A stretch of DNA of 31,723 nt from JBAYHA01 sp964605975. Lineage in GTDB: Bacteria > Patescibacteriota > Patescibacteriia > UBA11705 > JABHMO01. The notes under the pieces are model-generated. The model was not told where the DNA came from, ran no database searches, and saw nothing but the letters and a program-made list of their open reading frames with translations. The DNA lies in assembly GCA_964605975.1 (NCBI GenBank), contig CAZSER010000005.1, positions 1 to 31,723 of the forward strand, written 5' to 3'. Positions 1 to 6,393 of the stretch are shown here, piece after piece (position 1 is the stretch's first letter; every line of letters begins with the position of its first letter). A program made the position numbers and the translations under genes.

Positions 1-13
1 ATTGAATAACTAT

Positions 14-72
14 ACCGAGGTAGCTCAGTGGTACCTGCCTGCCGGTAGGCAGGGAGCAGTAGAATATTAATC
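14..72 (+). pseudogene. tRNA-Asn 5'-half relic
   Basis: This stretch repeats the first half of the intact tRNA-Asn at 344-418: acceptor 5' strand, D arm, and anticodon arm up to the 3' side of the loop. A 20-base palindrome (34-53) is inserted cleanly after GTGGTA with no loss of tRNA sequence. The anticodon region reads ATATTAATC where the intact gene has CTGTTAATC, so the anticodon GTT has become ATT. Similarity stops near 72, and no T arm or 3' acceptor strand follows. It cannot form a tRNA and looks like a broken duplicate left beside the GIY-YIG gene. Confidence 0.75.
34..53. repeat. GC-rich 20-base palindrome
   Basis: The arms CCTGCCT and AGGCAGG surround a GCCGGT centre, so the whole element folds on itself with a single G-T pair. 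It is far richer in G+C than the surrounding AT-rich DNA. It sits inside the D loop of the tRNA-Asn relic and interrupts it precisely. I saw no second copy in this window. It resembles the short palindromic repeats scattered through some small bacterial genomes; calling it mobile is an inference. Confidence 0.65.
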
Positions 73-87
73 CCTTTAATCTAGATC

Positions 88-372
88 ATGGAAAATAAAT
101 ATTGGGTTTACTCAATAAAAAGCTTAAAAGATGGCATTTTATATGTAGGAATGAGTAAAAATATTGAAGAACGATTAAGATGTCATAATGCTGGGCAAGT
201 TTTTTCTACAAAGGGGCGTAGGCCATGGGAATTAATTTATAGTAAATTTATTGGTGACAGAAAATTGGCTAGGAAAAAAGAAATATATTTAAAATCCGGA
301 TCAGGAAAAGAATTTTTAAAAAAATTACCAGAAAACAATTTATTCCGAGGTAGCTCAGTGGTAGAGCAGTAG
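88..372 (+). CDS. GIY-YIG nuclease domain protein
   Basis: A 94-residue protein of the small GIY-YIG (UvrC N-terminal/URI-like) nuclease family. Seen: the core near residues 6-22 (VYSI followed by ILYVGMS), then an EERL..HNAG segment carrying the usual Arg, FSTKGRRPWELIY, and a Glu in the ARKKEIYLK helix. These match the single-domain form that ends about residue 80 (KKLP). The last nine residues (FRGSSVVEQ) are translated tRNA: the frame runs into the tRNA-Asn at 344 and stops at 370-372 within it. It lies between a tRNA-Asn relic and the intact gene, which suggests a homing or tRNA-associated mobile role. The actual DNA target is unknown. Confidence 0.85.
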   Translation: MENKYWVYSIKSLKDGILYVGMSKNIEERLRCHNAGQVFSTKGRRPWELIYSKFIGDRKLARKKEIYLKSGSGKEFLKKLPENNLFRGSSVVEQ

Positions 373-418
373 ACTGTTAATCTATTGGTCGTGGGTTCGA
401 CCCCCACCCTCGGAGCCA
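344..418 (+). tRNA. tRNA-Asn(GTT)
   Basis: The full cloverleaf can be drawn. The acceptor stem is TCCGAGG/CCTCGGA, the D stem GCTC/GAGC, the anticodon stem GTAGA/TCTAT around loop CTGTTAA with anticodon GTT at 376-378, and the T stem GTGGG/CCCAC. Discriminator G415 is followed by an encoded CCA (416-418). The first 29 bases overlap the end of the GIY-YIG reading frame. I see no clear promoter just upstream, so the tRNA may be processed from a longer transcript. Confidence 0.95.
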
Positions 419-496
419 TGCAAAATTTGCTAACTATTCTTAAAAAGTTTGTTAATTGGAAAATTTTAATCGTTAGCACCTTTTATCTGGGTTAGT

Positions 497-524
497 AAAA
501 ACGATTTTTCGAAATCGTTTTTTT
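497..524 (+). terminator. Intrinsic terminator after tRNA-Asn
   Basis: A stem AACGATTT/AAATCGTT (500-507 with 512-519) closes a TTCG tetraloop, is extended by A-T pairs, and is followed by a T run to 524. It ends the tRNA-Asn transcript. Confidence 0.85.
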
Positions 525-568
525 CATTTTAGTAAAAGTTAAAAATTATTCTTGATTTTTAAGTTAGA

Positions 569-577
569 TGTTATGAT
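569..577 (+). promoter_or_regulatory. Extended -10 promoter
   Basis: TGTTATGAT is an extended -10 element (TG-N-TATGAT) lying 23 bases before the start codon at 601. No good -35 is visible. The same TGTTATA form precedes several other genes in this window. Confidence 0.4.
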
Positions 578-600
578 GGTAATAACTATTAAAAATTATT

Positions 601-1248
601 ATGCTTAAAATAATTTTAAACAAAAAAAATATTTTTTGGGGGACTGTTTTGTTAGATGTTCTTATTTTGTTTTTACATTTTTTTTGGGGTCGTGAAAATG
701 TTTTTTTTAATCTTGATAATGAAAAAAATTTACCGACAGTTTATTCCGGCATTAAGCTTTTATTGATTGGATTATTAGCAACTATTTTGGCTTATAAAAA
801 TATTTCTACCAAAAAATTTTTGTGGTTTTTATTTGCCTTTATTTTTGTTTATTTGTCCTTTGATGAGGTTTTTGAATTACACGAAAAAACAATGGATTTT
901 TTGCGAGATGGTGGTTATTTAATTCTAAATTGGTATGATAATCATGTTTTTTATTGGACTTTAATCTTTTTACCATTGATTTTTGGTACAGTTGTTTTCT
1001 TTTTGGTTTTTATAAGGAAATTAAAAGAAGAAATACTGTCCTCAAAAAAATACTTGATTATTGGTTTTTGTTTATTTTTGGGTGTTATCGTTTTGGAAAC
1101 TGTAGGTGGTATTTTATATGGTAAAACTTCTTGGTATTTTGTTTTAATTACGGTGGAAGAATCTTTTGAAATTTTTGGTGCAACCATTATATTGTTAGCT
1201 TTAATAGACTTATTATTTAAAAAAGAGTTACCAAAAATAAAAAACTAA
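601..1248 (+). CDS. Six-helix membrane protein, unknown function
   Basis: 215 residues with about six hydrophobic segments (roughly 12-29, 50-66, 72-87, 118-140, 150-168 and 190-206), so an inner-membrane protein. I do not recognise the family. It carries acidic and histidine residues at helix edges that are unusual for a plain structural protein: FDEVFELHE (D88, E89, H94, E95), E166 in the fifth helix, and EESFE (E186, E187, E190). Such a constellation could bind a metal or form an active site, which is inference only. The leader before ATG is A/T only, without a Shine-Dalgarno. The next gene starts 6 bases after its stop, so they may be cotranscribed. Confidence 0.8.
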   Translation: MLKIILNKKNIFWGTVLLDVLILFLHFFWGRENVFFNLDNEKNLPTVYSGIKLLLIGLLATILAYKNISTKKFLWFLFAFIFVYLSFDEVFELHEKTMDFLRDGGYLILNWYDNHVFYWTLIFLPLIFGTVVFFLVFIRKLKEEILSSKKYLIIGFCLFLGVIVLETVGGILYGKTSWYFVLITVEESFEIFGATIILLALIDLLFKKELPKIKN

Positions 1249-1254
1249 TTTTTT

Positions 1255-2484
1255 ATGGACTTCGATTTATGTGTTATTGGCGGTGGCCCAGCCGGGATGA
1301 TCGGTTCTGGAAGGGCTGGTGAAAAGGGCGCCAAGGTTATTTTGCTGGAAAGAAATCCTGGAATTGGGGCGAAACTTTTGATTACTGGAAAAGGGCGTTG
1401 CAACATTACCAATCATTGTGATGATTGGCGTGATTTTATTGCCAAATTTGGAAGTAATGGAAAATTTTTAATTAAAGCCATTAATAAATTTGGGATAAAT
1501 GAAACGATGAACTTTTTTCAAAATTATGGTGTGGATTTGAAAGTTGAGGAAGGAAATAGGGTTTTCCCTGTCAGTGATTTGGCTTTGGATGTTTTGAAAG
1601 CTTTGATTAAATACATGAAAACAAATAATGTAGCGGTCAAAACTTCTGCCGTTGTTAGAAAAATTAATTTTAAAGATGGTAAAATTACTACCGTTGAATT
1701 AACAACTGGCGAAAAATTCTCGGCGCAAAACTATCTCTTGGCCGTTGGAGGAAAATCATATCCAGCGACGGGATCAAAAGGTGATGGTTATTCATGGTTG
1801 GAAAAAATGGGACATACAATAATAAAACCGAAACCAGCATTAGTCCCAATTTTGGTCAAAGAAAAGTTCATAAAAAGTCTTCAAGGTTTAAGCCTGAAAA
1901 ATGTTGAAATTTCACTTTGGCAAGGTCAGAAATTAATAAATAAAAAATTTGGTGAGGCATTGTTTACCGATCGTGGCATGACTGGTCCAATAATACTAAC
2001 TTTAAGCAGAGATGTTTTACCAGGAGAAAAATATGAGTTGAAGATTGATTTTAAACCAGCGCTTAATTCTGAGCAACTGGATCAACGGATTTTAAATGAT
2101 TTCAAGAAATATAACAATAAACAGTTTAAAAATTGCTTGGATGATCTTTTGCCCCAAAGGGCAATTCCTGTTTTTTTGCAACTTTTAGAAATTGATCCAG
2201 AAAAAAAAGTTAATCTTATAACCAAGGAAGAGCGAAAAAAAATTATTGACTTGTTAAAAAATTTTACTTTAAATGTTTCTGGTTTGGGTGGTTGGGAAGA
2301 AGCAATTATTACTGCTGGTGGAGTTTCCTTGAAGGAAGTGGATCCTAATTCTATGCGTTCAAAAATTATTGATAATCTTTATTTTGCGGGAGAAATTTTA
2401 GATCTAGATGGCCCGACGGGTGGATATAATTTGCAGGAATGTTGGAGTACTGGTTTTTTGGCTGGAGATAGCTCGACAGAATAA
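1255..2484 (+). CDS. BaiN/HI0933-family FAD flavoprotein
   Basis: A 409-residue NAD(P)/FAD-dependent oxidoreductase of the BaiN/YhiN/HI0933 family, the usual full length. Seen: the dinucleotide-binding GGGPAG at 9-14 with an acidic residue ending the second strand (LLER), the family signature NPGIGAKLLITGKGRCN at about 35-50, and the C-terminal flavin-contact block GPTGGYNLQECWSTGFLAG at about 385-403. The family is widespread but its physiological substrate is poorly settled; the annotations aminoacetone oxidase and bile-acid reductase come from isolated members. The leader AATTTTTT precedes ATG with no Shine-Dalgarno. Confidence 0.92.
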   Translation: MDFDLCVIGGGPAGMIGSGRAGEKGAKVILLERNPGIGAKLLITGKGRCNITNHCDDWRDFIAKFGSNGKFLIKAINKFGINETMNFFQNYGVDLKVEEGNRVFPVSDLALDVLKALIKYMKTNNVAVKTSAVVRKINFKDGKITTVELTTGEKFSAQNYLLAVGGKSYPATGSKGDGYSWLEKMGHTIIKPKPALVPILVKEKFIKSLQGLSLKNVEISLWQGQKLINKKFGEALFTDRGMTGPIILTLSRDVLPGEKYELKIDFKPALNSEQLDQRILNDFKKYNNKQFKNCLDDLLPQRAIPVFLQLLEIDPEKKVNLITKEERKKIIDLLKNFTLNVSGLGGWEEAIITAGGVSLKEVDPNSMRSKIIDNLYFAGEILDLDGPTGGYNLQECWSTGFLAGDSSTE

Positions 2485-2551
2485 AACAAGTAGAAAAAAA
2501 GATAATTTAAGAGATTTTGTTTTCGATTTATCCTTTAAAAACTGTAGATAT

Positions 2552-2664
2552 GAGACTTCATACGCGTTTCTTTGTCGAGATGACAAAAAAGAAAGTAAAA
2601 CAAAAAAAGAAATAAAGACAACCCAATTTGTCATTTCGACTGTAATGGAGAAATCTCAAATTGG
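2552..2664. repeat. Inverted pair of repeat elements
   Basis: In the gap between the flavoprotein and epmA lie two facing copies of a related element. The left copy starts GAGACTTC (2552) and ends GTCGAGATGACAAA (2574-2587). The right copy starts TTTGTCATTTCGAC (2627-2640) and ends GAGAAATCTC (2648-2657). The inner arms pair over 14 positions with one G-T, and the outer ends pair again over about 8. The right copy is also bounded by its own perfect inverted repeat, CCAATTTG (2623-2630) and CAAATTGG (2657-2664). The GTCATTTCGAC...GAGAAATCTC layout resembles intergenic repeats seen in many bacterial genomes. Open frames here look like chance. Confidence 0.65.
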
Positions 2665-2702
2665 ATAATTATAGGCGCTAATTTTTTCAACTTTTAATTT
2701 TT

Positions 2703-3734
2703 ATGTCTTCACATGTTTTAAAAATTAATCAACATAAAAAAAACTTAGAAAAACGATTTTTTATTTTAAAAAAAATTCGAGATTTTTTTGATCAACAAAA
2801 ATTTATTGAAATCGAAGCTCCGACTATCATCAAATATCCGGGACAAGAACCAAATATCGAGCCGATGTCAATAAAAGTTCACAATGAAAATGGACAGGAA
2901 TTCCAGGGTTTTTTGCACACATCTCCAGAATATACGATGAAAAAAATGTTATCGGCGGGATTTAATAAAATTTATTTTTTGGGAAAAACTTTCCGAGACT
3001 TTGAAAGTTTTGGAGGAATACACAACCCAGAATTTACAATGATTGAGTGGTATCGAAAAAATGTCGATTTTACTAAAATAATGGATGATAGTGAAAAACT
3101 ATTTAAGTTTATTAGTAAAGAATTAAAAAAATCAAAGTTTAAGTTTGGAGACAAAGATCTTTTTGATTTTATCAATCAAAAATGGCAAAGAGTTTCCGTT
3201 AAGCAACTTTTTAAAAGATATCTAAAAGTAAATTTAGATGACTATTTGACTACCGCAAAAATAGAAAAGCTTTGTTTGGCTCAAAAAATAAAATGTTCAA
3301 AAGGGGAACGATTTGAAGAAATTTTTTATCGAATTTTTTTAGAAAAGATTGAGCCTTATTTAGGTTTTGATAAGCCAACCATTGTTTATAACTATCCCTC
3401 CGCTATGGCTGCGCTTTCTCGGTTGTCAGTCAAAGACAGTAGATATGCGGAAAGATTTGAAATTTATTTTAGGGGAGTTGAATTAGCTAATGCCTATTCG
3501 GAGTTAACGGATCACCAAGAGCAAAAAAGTCGCCTTTTGTCGGAAAAAGAAATTAGAACTAATAAAGGTCAGCTAGTCTATGATTTGGATAAAGATTTTT
3601 TGGAAGCTCTCCAGTTAAAATTACCACCATGTGCCGGGATTGCACTGGGAGTTGATCGTTTAATGATGATTTTTCTTGATTGCCAAGAGATAAATAATGT
3701 GTTAACATTAGGAATGAAAGATCTATTTGAATAA
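2703..3734 (+). CDS. epmA: EF-P lysine ligase EpmA (LysRS-like)
   Basis: 343 residues, a class II lysyl-tRNA synthetase catalytic core without the anticodon-binding domain, matching EpmA/GenX/PoxA length (about 325). Known role: activates beta-lysine or lysine and attaches it to the conserved lysine of EF-P. Seen: motif 2 region YFLGKTFRDFES followed by HNPEFTMIEWYR (107-118), the RGVELANAYSELTD segment, and motif 3 GIALGVDRLMM (about 313-323). The neighbouring gene is efp, the substrate, which strongly supports EpmA over LysRS. Any EpmB aminomutase partner is outside this window. There is no Shine-Dalgarno; TTTAATTTTT precedes the ATG. Confidence 0.9.
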   Translation: MSSHVLKINQHKKNLEKRFFILKKIRDFFDQQKFIEIEAPTIIKYPGQEPNIEPMSIKVHNENGQEFQGFLHTSPEYTMKKMLSAGFNKIYFLGKTFRDFESFGGIHNPEFTMIEWYRKNVDFTKIMDDSEKLFKFISKELKKSKFKFGDKDLFDFINQKWQRVSVKQLFKRYLKVNLDDYLTTAKIEKLCLAQKIKCSKGERFEEIFYRIFLEKIEPYLGFDKPTIVYNYPSAMAALSRLSVKDSRYAERFEIYFRGVELANAYSELTDHQEQKSRLLSEKEIRTNKGQLVYDLDKDFLEALQLKLPPCAGIALGVDRLMMIFLDCQEINNVLTLGMKDLFE

Positions 3735-3743
3735 TAAAAAAAG

Positions 3744-3817
3744 AACTCGTTTTAGAAATTGCTTTGTTGGTAATTTAACCTGAATTACAGACAAAAAAGC
3801 CATTTTTAAAATGAGTT
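3744..3817 (+). promoter_or_regulatory. Structured RNA leader before efp
   Basis: The gap between epmA and efp can fold into one long helix. Bases 3744-3758 pair with 3803-3817 over 15 positions, two of them G-U pairs that only work in + strand RNA (3749-3812 and 3755-3806). Inside, GCTTT (3761-3765) can pair with AAAGC (3796-3800), and GTAATT (3770-3775) with AATTAC (3783-3788). The helix ends 13 bases before the efp start. No uninterrupted T run follows, so it is not a textbook terminator. Regulation of efp is an inference. Confidence 0.45.
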
Positions 3818-3830
3818 TATATCTTGTTTT

Positions 3831-4400
3831 ATGTTAGATACAACTTATGTTCGTAAGGGCGTGGTTATTCGCCATAATGGTGATTTCTTTGTGGTTACTG
3901 AAGCCAAATTTGTTAGTCCTGGTAAGGGTTCCGCTTTTGTGAGAGTAAAAATGCGCAGTTTAACTACCAGCAAAAACATTGAGCAAACCTATAAAAGTGG
4001 GGAAGCGGTTGATGTGGTTGAAGTTGAAAACCGTCGTGTTCAATATCTTTATCAATCTGGATCGATGTACTCTTTTATGGATAATGAAAGTTATGAAACC
4101 ATTGAATTGGGTGATGACATTGTTGGTGATTCTGGAAAATATCTGTTAGAAGGCATGGAAGTTCGTGCGGTAATGTTTAATGGTAATGTTGTTTCTATTG
4201 AAATTCCTGTCAAGGTTAAATACAAAGTTGTTGATGCTCCTCCGGCGGTAAAAGGTGATACTACCAGTTCAGGTCGGTTGATGAAAGATGTTACACTGGA
4301 AAATGGTTTAATAATTCGAGCTCCTATTTTTATCAAACCTGATGATGTCGTTTTGGTAAACACAGAAGACGGAGAGTACTGTGAAAGAGTCAACGAATAA
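3831..4400 (+). CDS. efp: Translation elongation factor P
   Basis: 189 residues, normal EF-P length (three beta-barrel domains). EF-P binds between the P and E sites and rescues ribosomes stalled on polyproline. Seen: the N-terminal KOW-like domain with the modification loop SPGKGSAF, in which K32 is the lysine modified by EpmA; the central OB domain with YMF-like SFMDNESYETIEL; and the C-terminal signature region (residues about 145-187) with KGDTTSSGRLM and the GEYCERV ending. It follows epmA, its modifying enzyme. A hairpin terminator begins 14 bases after the stop. Start at ATG 3831; no Shine-Dalgarno. Confidence 0.96.
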   Translation: MLDTTYVRKGVVIRHNGDFFVVTEAKFVSPGKGSAFVRVKMRSLTTSKNIEQTYKSGEAVDVVEVENRRVQYLYQSGSMYSFMDNESYETIELGDDIVGDSGKYLLEGMEVRAVMFNGNVVSIEIPVKVKYKVVDAPPAVKGDTTSSGRLMKDVTLENGLIIRAPIFIKPDDVVLVNTEDGEYCERVNE

Positions 4401-4413
4401 TGAATAAAAGATT

Positions 4414-4454
4414 ACGGAGTAGAAGTTTTTTTTCTGCTCCGTTTATTTTTGTTT
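4414..4454 (+). terminator. Intrinsic terminator after efp
   Basis: ACGGAGTAGAA (4414-4424) pairs with TTCTGCTCCGT (4432-4442), 11 pairs with one G-T, across a seven-base loop, followed by a T-rich tail. It lies inside the region that would be coding if rarA began at 4400, which argues for the later start at 4457. Confidence 0.8.
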
Positions 4455-4456
4455 GT

Positions 4457-5650
4457 ATGTATCAACCGTTAGCTGATCGTTTACGACCACAAAATCTAGA
4501 AGATTTTTTTGGACAAGAAGATGTTGTCGGGCCAACGTCACTTTTGAAGTTGGCAATTGAGAAAGATGAAGTTCCCAGTTTGATTTTCTGGGGACCTCCG
4601 GGGACAGGAAAAACTACCTTGGCTAATATAATTGCGAACTCAACCAAGTCAGATTTTATTGAAATTTCCGCCATTGATTCGGGTTTAAAAGATTTACGGG
4701 AACATTTAGAAAGAGCCGAGCAAAACTCCCGATTAAATATCAAAACAATCTTGTTTGTTGATGAGATTCATCGCTGGAATAAAACACAACAGGACTCTTT
4801 GTTGAAAGCGGTAGAAAAAGGGAAAATAATTTTGATTGGCGCAACAACAGAAAATCCAAGTTTTGAAATTAGAAATGCTTTGTTATCTCGTTGTCGTGTT
4901 TTTATTTTGCAAAGTTTAAGTAAGGAAAATTTAATAAAAATTTTACAAAAAGCAATCAATAATGAGCGGGGATTAAAGCACAAAAATTTACAAATTTCAG
5001 AAAAAGAAATGCAGTTGATTGCTGAAATGGCTCATGGTGATGCCAGAACGGCTTTGAACATCTTGGAATATGCTTCCTCTTTGAACAATGCAATCACGGA
5101 AGAAAATATCAAACAAGCTCTACAAAGTGTCAATATATTATATGATAAAAATGGAGAGAATCATTATAATATTATTTCTGCTTTGCATAAATCTATGCGA
5201 GGATCTGATGTTGATGGTTCTTTGTATTGGCTTTGTAGAATGATTAGATGTGGAGAGGATCCTCTTTATATTGCTAGAAGATTGATTCGCTTTGCGTCCG
5301 AAGATGTTGGTTTGGCAAATTCACGAGCCATGGAACAGGCAGTTTCTGCTTATCAAGCTTGTCATTTTATTGGTTTGCCGGAATGTGGGGTTAATTTAGC
5401 TCAGGCTGTTGTTTATTTGGCTAGATGTCAAAAATCAAATGAACTTTATGTTGCTTATGAAAAGATAATGATTGATATCGAAAAAACTGGAGCTTTGCCG
5501 GTGCCGCTTCATTTGCGCAATGCGCCAACCAAATTTATGAAAGAAATTGGTTATGGCAAAGATTACAAATACAGTCCTGATTTTGAGTATAAAGAAAAAC
5601 AACAATATCTGCCAGAAGAGTTAAAAGCGAAAAAATATTTAAATAATTAA
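4457..5650 (+). CDS. rarA: Replication-associated recombination ATPase RarA/MgsA
   Basis: 397 residues from this start. RarA is a clamp-loader-like AAA+ ATPase acting at stalled forks and on gapped DNA. Seen: Walker A GPPGTGKT at 46-53, Walker B ILFVDEIHRW at 98-107, sensor 1 GATTENPS at 128-135, an arginine finger in LLSRCRVF near 145, and the C-terminal MgsA domain with HKSMRGSDVDGSLYWL and ARRLIRFASEDVGLAN. An upstream in-frame ATG at 4400 overlaps the efp stop by one base, but the intervening 19 codons encode the efp terminator hairpin. MYQPLADRLRP is also where family members normally begin, so I chose 4457. Confidence 0.93.
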   Translation: MYQPLADRLRPQNLEDFFGQEDVVGPTSLLKLAIEKDEVPSLIFWGPPGTGKTTLANIIANSTKSDFIEISAIDSGLKDLREHLERAEQNSRLNIKTILFVDEIHRWNKTQQDSLLKAVEKGKIILIGATTENPSFEIRNALLSRCRVFILQSLSKENLIKILQKAINNERGLKHKNLQISEKEMQLIAEMAHGDARTALNILEYASSLNNAITEENIKQALQSVNILYDKNGENHYNIISALHKSMRGSDVDGSLYWLCRMIRCGEDPLYIARRLIRFASEDVGLANSRAMEQAVSAYQACHFIGLPECGVNLAQAVVYLARCQKSNELYVAYEKIMIDIEKTGALPVPLHLRNAPTKFMKEIGYGKDYKYSPDFEYKEKQQYLPEELKAKKYLNN

Positions 5651-5734
5651 AAAAACAAGATAGCGTTGTAAATAAATAATTTTTTCTAATAAAAACTTTT
5701 TCAAAAAGGTAGTCGTGGATTAGAATTTTTTTGT

Positions 5735-5762
5735 TTGAAAAAAGAAAAAAACATGTTATAAT
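5735..5762 (+). promoter_or_regulatory. Promoter for lemA-htpX
   Basis: TTGAAA (5735-5740), a 16-base spacer and TATAAT (5757-5762), with TG one base before the -10 (extended -10). It lies 37 bases before the lemA start and is the only good promoter in the 149-base gap. Confidence 0.65.
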
Positions 5763-5799
5763 ACTCATTGAAATTAAATAATAAAAAACAACAAAATTT

Positions 5800-6366
5800 A
5801 TGACAATTTTTTATGTAATTTTGGGCATTATCGCTGTCTTGGCGGTTTGGCTCATCGCACTTTATAATGGTTTGATTACCATGAAAAATCGAGTTGACGA
5901 AGCTTATTCGGACATTGATGTACAACTCAAGAGACGCTATGATTTGATTCCAAACTTGGTAAATACGGTCAAAGGTTACATGACTCATGAAGCCGAAACT
6001 CTCGAGAAAGTAACGGCGGCTCGCGTTTCTGCGATGAGTGCTCATGATAATTCCAAACTGTCGGTTGAAGAAAAAGCCAAAGCCGAAGGTGAATTGAGTG
6101 GCGCATTGAAATCATTATTTGCTGTAGCCGAATCCTATCCTGATCTCAAGGCGTCTGCTAATTTTGGAAAATTACAAGATGAATTAAGCGATACTGAAAA
6201 TAAAATCCAAGCGGCCAGAAGATTTTATAATGGCAATGTGCGTGATTTCAACACCAAGATTCAAGTTTTTCCAAGTAATATTTTTGCGGGGATGTTGAAT
6301 TTTGCCAAATACGAATTTTTTTCTGCCGATGAAAATGAAAAAAATAATGTGGAAGTAAAGTTTTAA
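5800..6366 (+). CDS. LemA family membrane protein
   Basis: 188 residues. One N-terminal transmembrane segment (about 4-22) followed by a long helical domain, the LemA layout. Seen: the family signature LYNGLITMKNRVDEAYSDIDVQ at about 21-42, KRRYDLIPNLVNTVKGYM at about 44-61 and the later ARRFYNGNVRDFNT block near 160. The exact role of LemA proteins is not settled; they are often encoded next to HtpX-type proteases, as here, which suggests membrane-protein quality control. It shares a transcript with the protease 27 bases downstream, from the promoter at 5735-5762. Confidence 0.93.
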   Translation: MTIFYVILGIIAVLAVWLIALYNGLITMKNRVDEAYSDIDVQLKRRYDLIPNLVNTVKGYMTHEAETLEKVTAARVSAMSAHDNSKLSVEEKAKAEGELSGALKSLFAVAESYPDLKASANFGKLQDELSDTENKIQAARRFYNGNVRDFNTKIQVFPSNIFAGMLNFAKYEFFSADENEKNNVEVKF

Positions 6367-6393
6367 AAAGTTTTAAATTAGCACTTGATTTTT

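Noticed and set aside
14..418. A group I intron or split tRNA-Asn with a GIY-YIG homing gene
   Set aside because: The downstream tRNA is complete from its own 5' end, so no splicing is needed, and the left copy lacks a 3' half partner.
237..479. Minus-strand 80-codon frame across tRNA-Asn
   Set aside because: It is the reverse complement of the tRNA and the GIY-YIG end; the GVEPTTNRLTVYCSTTELPR text is a classic spurious translation of a tRNA.
2408..2668. Open frames on both strands through the flavoprotein end and the gap before epmA
   Set aside because: They overlap the real gene in other frames and then the repeat pair; low-complexity Lys-rich text, no start signal.
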